A DNA stretch of 59,431 nt from Vulgatibacter sp035565615 (GCA_035565615.1 DATMSB010000135.1:1-59431); one strand, 5' to 3'. Positions 33,481-43,139 are shown, counted from the first letter of the stretch. Translations and numbers: made by a program. The notes: generated by a model not told the origin, from the sequence alone.

Positions 33481-33510
33481 TTGGCAGGGCCGCTGCCCGT
33501 ATGGTCTAGT
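33481..33510 (+). promoter_or_regulatory. Putative promoter of the peptide transporter gene
   Basis: -35 TTGGCA (33481-33486), 18-bp spacer, -10 TCTAGT (33505-33510), about 60 bp before ATG 33572. Confidence 0.4.
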
Positions 33511-33571
33511 CCCGGCCCAACGCCATCACCCCCGAACTGGGAGCGCGCCCTCCAAAGCGCCTGGAGAATCC

Positions 33572-34987
33572 ATGAGCATGCCCGCCACCGCCGTCGGAAC
33601 CTCGGATGCCACCTTCGTCCCCCCCGCCGGTGGGCGCACCCTCTTCGGCCACCCCGTCGGCCTGTCGGTGCTCTTCCTCACCGAAATGTGGGAGCGGTTC
33701 TCGTACTACGGCATGCGCGGCCTGCTGGTCCTCTACATGACGGACCACCTCTTCATCAGCGGGAACGCCGCCTCGGTGCTCGGCTACTCGACGATCCACG
33801 GGGCGCTGAGCGCCGTCTTCGGCGAGATGAACGTCCAGCAGTTCTCGTCGCAGATCTACGGCCTCTATACCGGCTTCGTGTACCTCACCCCGTTCTTCGG
33901 CGGCATGCTCGCGGACAAGATCCTCGGGCAGCGCAAGACGGTGGTGCTGGGCGGCGTCCTCATGGCCATCGGGCACTTCCTCATGGCCTTCGAGACGCTC
34001 TTCTACCTGGCCCTCTTCTTCCTCATCCTGGGCAACGGCGCCTTCAAGCCGAACATCTCCACCCAGGTCGGGAACCTCTACGCCCCCGGCGATCCCCGCC
34101 GCGACCGGGCCTTCTCGATCTTCTACGTGGGCATCAACGTCGGCGCCTTCTTCTCCAACATCGTCTGCGGCACCCTCGCCTTCACCATGGGCTGGCACTG
34201 GGGCTTCGGCGCCGCCGGCGTCGGCATGGTCCTGGGCGTGATCATCTACCTCGCCGGCCAGCGCTTCCTCGCCGAGGACAACGTGATGAAGTCGACCTCG
34301 GCCGAGGTGCACCAGCCCCTCACCCGCCAGGAGTGGCACAGGGTCGGGGCGCTGATGATCCTCTGCATGCTCAACGTCGTCTTCTGGGCGGTCTACGAGC
34401 AGCAGGGCAACACCATGCAGCTCTGGGCCGACAAGCAGACCGAGTGGCCCACGATCTTCGGCTGGCAGATCCCCAGCCCGTGGTTCCAGTCGTTCAACCC
34501 CTTCTTCATCTTCACCCTCACACCCGCGGTGATCGCCTTCTGGGCGTGGCAGGCCCGGCGCAAGAAGGAGCCGACCAGCGTCACCAAGATGGCGATCGGC
34601 TGCGTGATCCTCGGCCTCTCCTTCATCGTGATGGTGATCGGCGCCAAGGTGATCGGCGACGGCAAGGGCAGCCTGCTGTGGCCGGTGGTCTGCACCCTCC
34701 TCCTCACCATCGGCGAGCTCTACCTGTCGCCGGTGGGCCTGTCGCTGGTGACGAAGGTGGCGCCCGCCCGGATCGTCTCGATGATGATGGGCATGTGGTT
34801 CCTCTCCAGCTTCCTGGGGAACTACCTCTCCGGCCTCATCGGCACCCTCTACTCCGTGGTCCCGAAGGAGATGTTCTTCCTCATCCTCACGGCCATGGGC
34901 GTGGCCGCCGGCGTCGCGATCTTCGTGCTGAACCGACCTCTGCAGCGGGCGATGGGCACCTCGCAGGAGGGCGCGCCCGCGGCCTGA
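33572..34987 (+). CDS. POT/PTR-family proton-dependent oligopeptide transporter
   Basis: This 471-residue integral membrane protein has about 12-14 membrane spans. The family signature is in the first helix, FLTEMWERFSYYGMRGLLVLYM (E-x-x-E-R-F-x-Y-Y-G). LILGNGAFKPNISTQVGNLY and RDRAFSIFYVGINVGAFF follow in the order expected of POT transporters. Di- and tripeptide uptake driven by protons is the family role. ATG 33572 follows TGGAGAATC. The gene precedes topA by 99 bp in the same direction. A 1343-codon open frame on the other strand is a composition artefact. Confidence 0.93.
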   Translation: MSMPATAVGTSDATFVPPAGGRTLFGHPVGLSVLFLTEMWERFSYYGMRGLLVLYMTDHLFISGNAASVLGYSTIHGALSAVFGEMNVQQFSSQIYGLYTGFVYLTPFFGGMLADKILGQRKTVVLGGVLMAIGHFLMAFETLFYLALFFLILGNGAFKPNISTQVGNLYAPGDPRRDRAFSIFYVGINVGAFFSNIVCGTLAFTMGWHWGFGAAGVGMVLGVIIYLAGQRFLAEDNVMKSTSAEVHQPLTRQEWHRVGALMILCMLNVVFWAVYEQQGNTMQLWADKQTEWPTIFGWQIPSPWFQSFNPFFIFTLTPAVIAFWAWQARRKKEPTSVTKMAIGCVILGLSFIVMVIGAKVIGDGKGSLLWPVVCTLLLTIGELYLSPVGLSLVTKVAPARIVSMMMGMWFLSSFLGNYLSGLIGTLYSVVPKEMFFLILTAMGVAAGVAIFVLNRPLQRAMGTSQEGAPAA

Positions 34988-35086
34988 CCGGCTTGCCTCC
35001 CGGGGCCCGAATGTGATTGTTGCGGTCTTCCGGACCCGAGGCCCGAGGCGGCCGCTCGGGCCCGGGCGAAGAGGGGTGGAGAGGCG

Positions 35087-37861
35087 ATGTCGCGCAACGG
35101 AAAGAGCCGGACGCTGGTGATCGTCGAGTCGCCGACCAAGGCGAGGACGATCCGCAGATTCCTTCCCCCGGGCTACCAGGTCGAGGCCTGCATGGGCCAC
35201 GTGCGCGATCTGCCCACGAGCGCCGCCGAGATCCCGGAGAAGGTGAAGAAGGAGCCCTGGGCCCGGATCGGGGTGAACGTCGACAACGGCTTCGAGCCCC
35301 TCTACGTCGTCCCGAAAAAGAAGACGAAGGTCGTCCGGGAGCTCAAGGACAAGCTGAAGGAGGCCGACCACCTCCTCCTCGCCACCGACGAGGATCGCGA
35401 GGGCGAGTCGATCAGCTGGCACCTGCTCGAGCTGCTCAAGCCGAAGATCCCCTACGAGCGACTCGTCTTCCACGAGATCACCCGCGACGCGATCCAGCGG
35501 GCGCTGCAGAACCCCCGCGATCTCGACGACCGGCTCGTCCGCGCCCAGGAGACCCGGCGCATCCTCGACCGCCTGGTGGGCTACGGCCTCTCGCCCCTCC
35601 TCTGGTCGAAGATCGCCTTCGGCCTCTCCGCGGGGCGGGTGCAGTCCGTGGCCGTGGACGTGATCGTGCGGCGCGAGCGGGAGCGGATGCGCTTTCGCAA
35701 GGCGAGCTTCTGGGATCTGCTCGCCACGGTCGCCAAGGGGGAGGCCTTCGACGCCAGGCTGATCCAGGTGGGCGGGGCCCGGGTGGCCACCGGCAAGGAC
35801 TTCGACGAGGCGACCGGCGCGCTGAAGGAGGCGAGCGAGAAGGTCCTGCACCTCGACGAGGCGAAGGCCCGGGAGCTGCGCGAGCGGCTGGCGTCCGTCC
35901 CCTTCGTGGTGAGGTCGGTGGAGGAGAAGCCGGTGACCCGCCGGCCTCCCCCGCCGCTCATCACCTCGACGATGCAGCAGGAGGCGAACCGGAAGCTGGG
36001 GATGAGCGCGCAGGAGACCATGCGGGTCGCCCAGTCGCTCTACGAGCGCGGCCTCATCACCTACATGCGAACCGACTCGGTACACCTCTCCGAGGAGGCG
36101 CTCCGCGCGGCCCGGCGCTGCGTCGAGGAGCGGTTCGGCGCCGAGTTCCTCGCCCCCGGCGTGCGCCAGTACAAGACCAGCACCAAGGGCGCGCAAGAGG
36201 CCCACGAGGCCATTCGCCCCTCGGCGGACTTCACCGCGCCCCGCGACACCGGGCTCACCGGCCGCGACCACGACCTCTACGAGCTCATCTGGATGCGGAC
36301 CCTCGCCACCCAGATGGCCGACGCCAGGCAGACCCAGATCGCGGTGCGGATCGAGGCGGGCGACGCCACCTTCGCGGCGAGCGGGCTGCGCATCGTCTTC
36401 CCCGGCTTCCTGCGCGCCTACGTGGAGGGATCCGACGACGCCCAGGCGGCGCTCGAGGAGCGGGAGCGGCTCCTGCCCGCGCTGCGGAAGGGCGACGTCC
36501 TCGACCTGCGAAAGCTCGAGGCGGAGGGGCACGAGACCAAGCCGCCGCCGCGCTACACCGAGGCCTCGCTGATCCAGCTCATGGAGAAGGAGGGCATCGG
36601 CAGGCCCTCGACCTTCGCCACCGTGGTGGGGACGATCATCGACCGCGGCTACGTGGTGAAGCAGGGCAACCAGCTCGTGCCCACCTTCACCGCCTTCGTG
36701 GTCACCGACCTGCTCGAGCACCACTTCCCCGATCTGGTGGACCTGAACTTCACCAGCCAGATGGAGAAGTCCCTCGACGCGATCGCGGAAGGAGAGCTCG
36801 AGCCCAAGCCCTACCTGCGGCAGTTCTACCTGGGCGAGCGGGGCCTCAAGACCCGCATCGACGAGCAGTCCCGGCGGATCGATCCCAAGGACGCGAAGCT
36901 GGTGAAGCTGCCCGCGGAGCTGCCCGGCGTGGAGATCCACGTCGGCAAGTTCGGCCCCTACCTCGAGGTGGAGCAGCCCGGAGGCGAGGCGCGCAAGGCG
37001 TCCATCCCCGACGACGTCGCCCCCGGCGATCTCTCCCCAAAGACCGTGCAGGAGATCCTCGAGCAGTACGAGCGCCGGGAGCAAGGCATCGGCGTCGATC
37101 CCAAGACGGGCAAGCCGGTCTACCTGAAGACCGGCACCTACGGCCCCTACGTGCAGCTCGGCGACGCCACCGACGACGTGAAGCCCAAGCGCGCGAGCCT
37201 GCCGCCCGGCGTCCAGCTCCAGGACGTGGATCTCGAGCTCGCGCTGCGGATCCTCGAGCTTCCCCGGCTCCTGGGAACCCACCCGGCCACCGGCAAGGAA
37301 GTCCGGGCCGGCCTGGGGCGCTTCGGGCCCTACGTCGTGCACGACGGAGACTTCCGCTCCCTCAAGAAGGACGACGACGTCCTCACCGTGGACCTGGACC
37401 GCGCCCTGGAGCTCCTGGCGATGCCGAAGGGCCGGGGGCGCGGGCAGGCGGAGCCGCTGCGCACGGTGGGGACGCATCCGGCCGACTCGCAGCCGATCCT
37501 GCTCTTCTCGGGGAAGTTCGGCTACTACGTGAAGCACGGCGACAAGACGGCCACCGTGGGCAAGGAGGGATCGTTCGATCCCGAGAAGCTCGACGTGGCG
37601 CAGGCCGTGGCGGCCCTCGACGCGGCGCCCGCGGGGAAGAAGAAGGCGGTGCGGCGCAGCGCCGTGAAGAAGGCGTCGGCCACGGCGAAGAAGGGCGCGA
37701 CCGCTGCCAGGAAGAGCCCCGCCGGGACGAAGAAAACGGCCGCCGCGAAGAGGAGCGCCGCTCCGAAGGCGGGCGCCGTCGCGGCGAAGAAGGCCTCGGC
37801 CCCCGCCAAGGTGACGGCGGAGAAGCCTCCCACCGCCGGCCGCAAGGCCACGCGCAAGTAG
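35087..37861 (+). CDS. topA: DNA topoisomerase I with Toprim_Crpt repeats and Lys/Ala-rich tail
   Basis: This protein has 924 residues. The Toprim domain has VIVESPTKARTI and ATDEDREGESISWHL (D-x-D-x-E). The catalytic Tyr is Y326 in RGLITYMRTDS. The usual C-terminal zinc fingers are absent. Instead there are about four Toprim_Crpt-type repeats, each with a G-(K/R/T)-F/Y-G-P/Y-Y-V core (HVGKFGPYLEVE, KTGTYGPYVQLG, GLGRFGPYVVHD, FSGKFGYYVKHG). A final ~90-residue Lys/Ala tail (AGKKKAVRRSAVKKASATAKK and on) follows, as in actinobacterial TopA. The tail probably aids DNA binding and processivity. Start ATG 35087 follows GGAGAGG. Confidence 0.95.
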   Translation: MSRNGKSRTLVIVESPTKARTIRRFLPPGYQVEACMGHVRDLPTSAAEIPEKVKKEPWARIGVNVDNGFEPLYVVPKKKTKVVRELKDKLKEADHLLLATDEDREGESISWHLLELLKPKIPYERLVFHEITRDAIQRALQNPRDLDDRLVRAQETRRILDRLVGYGLSPLLWSKIAFGLSAGRVQSVAVDVIVRRERERMRFRKASFWDLLATVAKGEAFDARLIQVGGARVATGKDFDEATGALKEASEKVLHLDEAKARELRERLASVPFVVRSVEEKPVTRRPPPPLITSTMQQEANRKLGMSAQETMRVAQSLYERGLITYMRTDSVHLSEEALRAARRCVEERFGAEFLAPGVRQYKTSTKGAQEAHEAIRPSADFTAPRDTGLTGRDHDLYELIWMRTLATQMADARQTQIAVRIEAGDATFAASGLRIVFPGFLRAYVEGSDDAQAALEERERLLPALRKGDVLDLRKLEAEGHETKPPPRYTEASLIQLMEKEGIGRPSTFATVVGTIIDRGYVVKQGNQLVPTFTAFVVTDLLEHHFPDLVDLNFTSQMEKSLDAIAEGELEPKPYLRQFYLGERGLKTRIDEQSRRIDPKDAKLVKLPAELPGVEIHVGKFGPYLEVEQPGGEARKASIPDDVAPGDLSPKTVQEILEQYERREQGIGVDPKTGKPVYLKTGTYGPYVQLGDATDDVKPKRASLPPGVQLQDVDLELALRILELPRLLGTHPATGKEVRAGLGRFGPYVVHDGDFRSLKKDDDVLTVDLDRALELLAMPKGRGRGQAEPLRTVGTHPADSQPILLFSGKFGYYVKHGDKTATVGKEGSFDPEKLDVAQAVAALDAAPAGKKKAVRRSAVKKASATAKKGATAARKSPAGTKKTAAAKRSAAPKAGAVAAKKASAPAKVTAEKPPTAGRKATRK

Positions 37862-37930
37862 GGCGCGGGACGCACGGCCGCCGCGTCGTCACGGAAAGCG
37901 CGCCGGAGCCGGGTCGGCTGCGTCTCGGCG

Positions 37931-38746
37931 TCAGCCGGCGCCGCCCGAACCGCCGGTACCGCCCGTACCTCCGGCGCCGCCCGAGCCGCCGACACCGCCA
38001 TCACCACCGGCGCCACCCGCACCGCCAGCGCCACCGGCGCCGCCCGAACCACCCGCGCCGCCGGCCCCCGACGCGGGGCAGGCGAAGAGCGGGCTCTCCA
38101 GGTCTCCCGGCTCCTCCCCGGCCTCCAGCCGCTGCGCGGCGAAGGTCGAGGTCGCGAGGTTCAGGTTGCCGGGCTGGACGTTCGTCGCCTCCACCATGCC
38201 GCAGAAGAGGTCGGCGCTGCGGGTGACGGAGTCGAGGATCAAGAGGGGCGCGAAGATGTCGCGGCCGGAGATCGGGTTGGCGCAGCCGGGCACGCCCGCG
38301 TCCTTGAACGCAGCACGGAAGGTGCCGCCCTCGTTCACCTCCACGTCCTCCACGACGATCACGTCTCCGACCGGCTCGAAGTCCGCGGGGCAGGTTGCCG
38401 AGGTGAGCTTGGGGTTCTTGAGCGGCTGGATGCGCATGTCCAGCTTGCAGGCGCCCTCGGGGCAGGTGTCCCCCGGTCCCAGCTCCATGGTCACCGTGGT
38501 GTCGAAGTAGAGCGGCTTCGATCGGCTCAGGTTCGCCGAGAGCACCAGGAGGAACCGGCCGGTGAGGTCGGCGACCTCGCCGCCGGGGCTGCCCCCTGCG
38601 CCCCCGGGGCCGCCGGTCCCCTGGCGGTTGCGGTCCACGAACTCGTCGAAGCGTCCCTGGGGATCGGGGCAGGCCGCGAGGAAGGCGAGAGCGCCGGCGG
38701 CGAGCAGGGTCCCGAGCGATCGCTTTGACAGAGGCGTCGTGAACAT
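37931..38746 (-). CDS. Lipoprotein with Gly-Gly-rich C-terminus
   Basis: This protein of 271 residues has a signal peptide with lipobox LAFLAAC. A short GGPGGAGGSPGG linker leads to a ~170-residue domain (DLTGRFLLVLSANLSRSKPLYFDTTVTM onward) with six cysteines likely forming disulfides. The last 50 residues are Gly-Gly-Ala/Ser/Thr repeats. The middle looks like a beta-sandwich of unknown family. The Gly-rich tail is the same kind of linker as in the lipoprotein at 2205. It is divergent from the FadL-like porin gene, 97 bp away, and converges on topA. Confidence 0.75.
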   Translation of the reverse strand: MFTTPLSKRSLGTLLAAGALAFLAACPDPQGRFDEFVDRNRQGTGGPGGAGGSPGGEVADLTGRFLLVLSANLSRSKPLYFDTTVTMELGPGDTCPEGACKLDMRIQPLKNPKLTSATCPADFEPVGDVIVVEDVEVNEGGTFRAAFKDAGVPGCANPISGRDIFAPLLILDSVTRSADLFCGMVEATNVQPGNLNLATSTFAAQRLEAGEEPGDLESPLFACPASGAGGAGGSGGAGGAGGAGGAGGDGGVGGSGGAGGTGGTGGSGGAG

Positions 38747-38843
38747 GGGTTAATCACTCCAACAATTTGCACGGGTTGAACCAAGAGTGTGCCCACGCCG
38801 CCCGTTCGGTGTCAAACGTGGGCCCCCCGCATCAGGAGCGTCC

Positions 38844-40277
38844 GTGAGGAAGGTCATCGCAGCGATTCTCGGCACGACCCTCGTCGGCGCGGCCGGCCCC
38901 GCCGCCGCCAGCGGGTTCATGGCGGCCCGCTTCGGGGGCGAGCTCGGACATCCCACCACCGAGAACCCCACGGCGATCTACTACAACCCCGCCGGGCTGG
39001 CCCTCGGCAAGGGCACGCGCATCTACCTCGACGGCACCTTCGCCCTGCGGCACGCCAGCTACGATCGCCCCGCCGCCGCGATCGACAACGTCGAGCCGCC
39101 CACGGGCGAGTCGGGCACGCCGGCGGACGGCATCGCCGCCAACTCCGGCGAGGGCCAGCTCACCAACTTCATCGCCTCTCCCTTCGCGGCGGTGATCTCG
39201 GATCTCGGCGTCCCCAACCTGGGCGTGGGCCTCGGCTTCTACGTGCCGCTCGGCGGCACCGCCGTGTGGGGAAAGAACCGGACGTTCGACTCGGGCGAGC
39301 TCGCCGCCAAGTACCCCGGGGCGGTCGACGGCCCCCAGCGCTGGTGGACGGAGGACGGGAAGATCCAGTCCCTCTACATCACCGCCGCGGCGGCCTACCG
39401 CCTCGAGGAGCCCCGCCTCTCGTTCGGCCTGTCGGTGAGCGCCATCAACAACGTCCTCGACACGGTGCGCGCGCGCAACGCCGACGGCACCGACGATCTG
39501 GTCGAGCCGGACGGCTCGGTGAAGGAGGGCCGCAGCCTCCTCGAGGTGTCGGGGTGGGACGTCGGCGTGGGCGCCGGCGTGATCTGGGAGGCCATGGACG
39601 GCTTCTACCTGGGCCTGTCGTACCAGAGCCGCCCGGGCTTCGGCGATTCGATCATGACGGGCGAGCTCACCACCGCGCTGGGCGGCAACGTCTCGGTCGA
39701 CGAGGTGCGGGTCTCCCAGGGCCTGCCCGACGTCTGGCGCGCCGGCGCCCGCTGGCGCCTCGATCCGCAGTGGGAGCTGCGCCTCTTCGGCGAGCTGGTC
39801 CGCTGGAGCTTCCTGCGCCGGCAGTGCGTGATGATGGACGTGCCGGGGGCCTCCTGCCCCATCGAGGAGGACGGGTCCGAAGCGTCGGGCGACGTGATCC
39901 AGAACATCGAGCGCCAGTGGAAGGACGCCTTCGGCATCCGCGCCGGCGCGTCGTGGTGGCCGTCGGAGCCGCTGCAGCTCGTCCTGGGCGGGGGCTACGA
40001 CTTCAACGCGATCCCCGACAGGACGCTGGACCCTTCGTTATACGACATGGGCAAGGCCACCATCTCCGTGGGCGCCCGGTACGAGCTCCTGGAGAACGTC
40101 GCCCTGGCCGCCACCTTCACCCAGGTGATCTACGCCGAGCGCACGGTCTCGGTGGAGGACAGCCAGTCCTTCCGGCCGGGCGAGCGCTACCAGCCCCCCT
40201 CGACCCAGCCCAGCTCCGCGGGCACCTACCGGCAGTCGATCAGCGTGCTCGACGTGAACGCGGAGTACACCTTCTAG
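38844..40277 (+). CDS. FadL/OmpP1-family outer-membrane transporter
   Basis: This protein of 477 residues has a signal peptide (RKVIAAILGTTLVGAAGPAAA) ahead of ASGFMAARFGGELGHPTTENPTAIYYNPAGLAL. That N-terminal hatch, with the N-P-A-G-L motif, is the hallmark of FadL-type channels for fatty acids and hydrophobic compounds. Amphipathic strands run to the C-terminal VNAEYTF, ending in Phe. GTG 38844 follows CAGGAGCG; the upstream in-frame ATG-type start at 38787 would bury the signal peptide. Its TAG stop directly abuts the stop of the convergent CHAT gene (TAGCTA). Confidence 0.9.
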   Translation: MRKVIAAILGTTLVGAAGPAAASGFMAARFGGELGHPTTENPTAIYYNPAGLALGKGTRIYLDGTFALRHASYDRPAAAIDNVEPPTGESGTPADGIAANSGEGQLTNFIASPFAAVISDLGVPNLGVGLGFYVPLGGTAVWGKNRTFDSGELAAKYPGAVDGPQRWWTEDGKIQSLYITAAAAYRLEEPRLSFGLSVSAINNVLDTVRARNADGTDDLVEPDGSVKEGRSLLEVSGWDVGVGAGVIWEAMDGFYLGLSYQSRPGFGDSIMTGELTTALGGNVSVDEVRVSQGLPDVWRAGARWRLDPQWELRLFGELVRWSFLRRQCVMMDVPGASCPIEEDGSEASGDVIQNIERQWKDAFGIRAGASWWPSEPLQLVLGGGYDFNAIPDRTLDPSLYDMGKATISVGARYELLENVALAATFTQVIYAERTVSVEDSQSFRPGERYQPPSTQPSSAGTYRQSISVLDVNAEYTF

Positions 40278-43031
40278 CTAGATGTAGAGGGCGAAAGACG
40301 CGGCGATCTCGGGGGGCCAGGCCGCGCGGACCGCCGCGAGGGCCCGCTCGAAGGCCTCCGCCACGTCGACGCCCTCGGCGACCAGGGGGTAGAAGGCGCC
40401 GGCGAAGTCCACCGCGGCCCGATCGTCCAGGTTGTCCTGGTAGGCGATCACCATCTCCGCCCCCGCCTCGAGGAAGGCCCACGGCAGCCCGGCGCCGTCC
40501 TTCTCCTTCTCGACGGTCTCGCCCCCGCTTCGGCAGGCGGAGAGGACCACCACCGGCCGCCTCTCCTGCAGGGGCAGCCGGAGCACATCGACGACCTGCA
40601 GGAACCCGCCCTCGCCGGCGAGCACCAGATGGGACGACGCCCCCGCGTCGGTGCGCGCCTCCGCGTGAACGCCGAAGTGCAGCAGCTCGAACCGCGCCGC
40701 CACCGCCGCCACCTCTTCGGGCGTCGCCCGGGTCCCCGACAGCTCCATCGATCCGGGCCAGGCCTCCAGCACCATCCTCGCCTCCTTGGGCGCGCCCGGG
40801 AGCAGCGGCAGGATCTGCTCGGTGAGGATCGGCCTCGGGCTGTGGACCGCCAGCCCCGCCCCCTGCAGCCGCCGGCTCGGCCAAGGCGCGTCGGACCGCC
40901 GCGCCACCACCACCTTCGCCCCCGCGCTGCCCAGGCGGGCGCCGACGTTGCCGACGCCGGCGAGGGTGACCTCGCTCTCGAGCACGGTGATCCGGCGCGC
41001 GCTCCGGGGACAGCGGCGATCGGAGAAGACGGTGACCGGCTCGCCCGCGAGCGGCAGGGCCGCGTCGTCGAATCGGGTGCCGGAGGAGGTCGCGGTCCAG
41101 GCGAGGAGCGAGCCGTCGAGCGCCGCGAACGCGACGAAGCACTCGTCCTCCTCGAGCGGGCGCAAGGGGGCGCCGCCCAGGAGCTCCCACGCCGCCGCCG
41201 CGTCCCCGTCCTCGGCCGAGAGCCTCGCCTGGCGGGCCCGGATCTCGGCGCCTTCGGCGAGGCGCAGCGCCCGCTCGATCGGGCTGCCGATCGTGACGAG
41301 GGACTCCTCGTTCAGCGAGATGGCGCCGGCGAAGAGGTGCCTCGCCTCCTCGAACTCCCCGTCGGCGGCGAAGGCCGTCCCGGCGATGGAGAGCGCGACC
41401 TCCCGACGCTGCGGCTGCTTCATCACCGAGGCGAGCTCCGCGGCCTGCATCGCGATCCGCTTCGCGTCCTCGGTCCGCCCGTTCGCGACGTGGAGGCGCG
41501 CCGACGAGGCCAGCAGCGCCACGAGGGCGTTCGTCTGCTCCTTCGACGTGGCGATCGAGATCGCCTCGTCGATCAGGGCGAAGGCCGCGTCGGCCTCGCC
41601 GAGATCCGACAGGGTCCTCGCAGCGCCGGCCATGGCGAAGAGCTCGGAGGAGAGGCGGCCGGCCATCTTCGCGAGGTGCCTTCCCTCCAAGAAGCACGCG
41701 AGGGCCGCCCGCTCGAGGCCGAGGGCCGCCGCGGAGCCGCCGAGGTTGGAGAAGACGGCGGCGAGGAAGCCGCGGTCGCCGGTGGGGCCGAGCGCCTTCG
41801 CCGCCTCGAGGCCCAGCTCGATGGCGCGGCGGTGCTGGAGGAGCTCCACTGCAACGGTCGCCTGCTTTCCGAGCAGCTCGGCGCGCCGATGGTGAAAGCC
41901 GTCGGGGATCCCCTCGAGGGCGACGCGGAACGCGGCCTCCGCCCGCCGGAAGTCCCCACCCTGCAAGAGGAGCGAGCCGCGATCGCTGAACGCGAGGGCG
42001 CGCTCCACCGGGCATCCCAGGACCTCGCAGCGGGCGATCACCTCGTCGAGGAGGGCGAGGGCCTCCTGCGGGGGCCTGCGCAGGAAGGCGTCGAACGCGC
42101 GGATCCGCAGCGCCTGCACCGAGACGGAGGGCGCCGGCGACCGCTCGAGGACCCGGAGGACCGCCTCGGAGGGCCCGCCCGACATCGCCGCGTCGATCTG
42201 CTCCTGCACCTGCCGGGAGCGCCTGGCGCTCCCGGCCCAATCCTCCGGAGAGAACCCGCGCCGCACCTCGATCTCCGAGGCCAGGATCCGATCGCCCGCC
42301 GCCGCCAGCGCGTCGAGGAGTCGTCCCGTCGCCGGCCTCTCCAGGAGCGCCTCGAGCTCGGCGGCGCTGCGGGTGGCGCGCAGCGCCTCGACGAAGCGCC
42401 GGCGCTCGTCCTCGAAGGAACGCCGCTCCGGGGCCTCCGCGCGCAGCCTCTCCAGCCGCCGGGCGGCCTCGAGCCCCCACCCGCTGGACGGATCCCGCTC
42501 CACGTAGGTGGCCCAGGCCTCGTCGGCGCCGTGGAGGAAGCCGAGCCGCTCGAGGGCGAGCGCGCGGTTGAAGAGGGAGGGCAGATCCGACGGCGAGAGG
42601 GCCACAGCCCGGGAGGCGGCGTCCAGCGCGGCGAGGGGATTGCCGGCGGAGAGCTCGGCGAGCGCCAGCTCGTTCCACGTCCTCTCGTCCTGGGGGAGCC
42701 TGGCGAGGCGGGCCTTCGCCCGGTCGACATCGCCGGGCTGGTTGCGCCAGAGCAGGAAGTGCGCCTTCGCGAAGGCGGCGTCGGGAGCGCCCCGCTCCTC
42801 CGCCAGGAAGAGCTGGCCCTCCAGCCGGCCCCAATCCCGGGGGCCCTCGACCCGCTCGGGGTCGAAGGGCCGGAAGGTCTCGTCGAAGTGCGATCGTCCC
42901 TCGTGCCAGCGGTGGTCCCCCGCCTGGGCGTGGAGGAGCGCCTGCGGGGAGGCAGGCTCGGAGCACGCCCAGCAGCAGAGGAGCAGGGCGGCCGTGGTCG
43001 GGAGGCGAGCGGCGGGGTAGCGGCGAGGCAA
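40278..43031 (-). CDS. TPR-CHAT caspase-like lipoprotein
   Basis: The protein has about 917 residues. The N-terminus (AARLPTTAALLLCCWACSEP) is a lipoprotein signal with Cys at or near a C-W-A-C lipobox. Residues ~60-640 are helical TPR-like repeats. The last ~280 residues are a CHAT domain (caspase HetF associated with TPRs), with catalytic His789 in LLHFGVHAE and Cys833 in VVLSACRSGG, so the protease dyad is intact. I prefer TTG 43031, preceded by GGAAG; GTG 43085 would put a hairpin inside the coding region. An envelope-anchored CHAT protease is unusual; its substrate is unknown. Confidence 0.8.
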   Translation of the reverse strand: MPRRYPAARLPTTAALLLCCWACSEPASPQALLHAQAGDHRWHEGRSHFDETFRPFDPERVEGPRDWGRLEGQLFLAEERGAPDAAFAKAHFLLWRNQPGDVDRAKARLARLPQDERTWNELALAELSAGNPLAALDAASRAVALSPSDLPSLFNRALALERLGFLHGADEAWATYVERDPSSGWGLEAARRLERLRAEAPERRSFEDERRRFVEALRATRSAAELEALLERPATGRLLDALAAAGDRILASEIEVRRGFSPEDWAGSARRSRQVQEQIDAAMSGGPSEAVLRVLERSPAPSVSVQALRIRAFDAFLRRPPQEALALLDEVIARCEVLGCPVERALAFSDRGSLLLQGGDFRRAEAAFRVALEGIPDGFHHRRAELLGKQATVAVELLQHRRAIELGLEAAKALGPTGDRGFLAAVFSNLGGSAAALGLERAALACFLEGRHLAKMAGRLSSELFAMAGAARTLSDLGEADAAFALIDEAISIATSKEQTNALVALLASSARLHVANGRTEDAKRIAMQAAELASVMKQPQRREVALSIAGTAFAADGEFEEARHLFAGAISLNEESLVTIGSPIERALRLAEGAEIRARQARLSAEDGDAAAAWELLGGAPLRPLEEDECFVAFAALDGSLLAWTATSSGTRFDDAALPLAGEPVTVFSDRRCPRSARRITVLESEVTLAGVGNVGARLGSAGAKVVVARRSDAPWPSRRLQGAGLAVHSPRPILTEQILPLLPGAPKEARMVLEAWPGSMELSGTRATPEEVAAVAARFELLHFGVHAEARTDAGASSHLVLAGEGGFLQVVDVLRLPLQERRPVVVLSACRSGGETVEKEKDGAGLPWAFLEAGAEMVIAYQDNLDDRAAVDFAGAFYPLVAEGVDVAEAFERALAAVRAAWPPEIAASFALYI

Positions 43032-43049
43032 GGCGGTCTTCCGTAGGGA

Positions 43050-43085
43050 GTGGGAGGTCCGGGGTGCGGTCCCCGGACCTCCCAC
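43050..43085. promoter_or_regulatory. Perfect 15-bp inverted repeat upstream of the CHAT gene
   Basis: GTGGGAGGTCCGGGG (43050-43064), a 6-base loop, and its exact reverse complement (43071-43085). It lies between the stop of the gene at 43140 and the CHAT start. Without a T-run it is not a classical terminator. It may be an operator, an attenuator or a terminator for the upstream gene. Confidence 0.6.
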
Positions 43086-43139
43086 CAGTCTACCCTTCCT
43101 CCCTTCCCGGGCGGGCAGGAACGAGCCTCACCCGCACCC

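Noticed and set aside
33506..37537. 1343-codon open frame antisense to the POT transporter and topA
   Set aside because: It has no domain sense, is His/Asp/Gly/Leu-rich as expected from reading GC-rich codons backwards, and two well-supported genes lie opposite.
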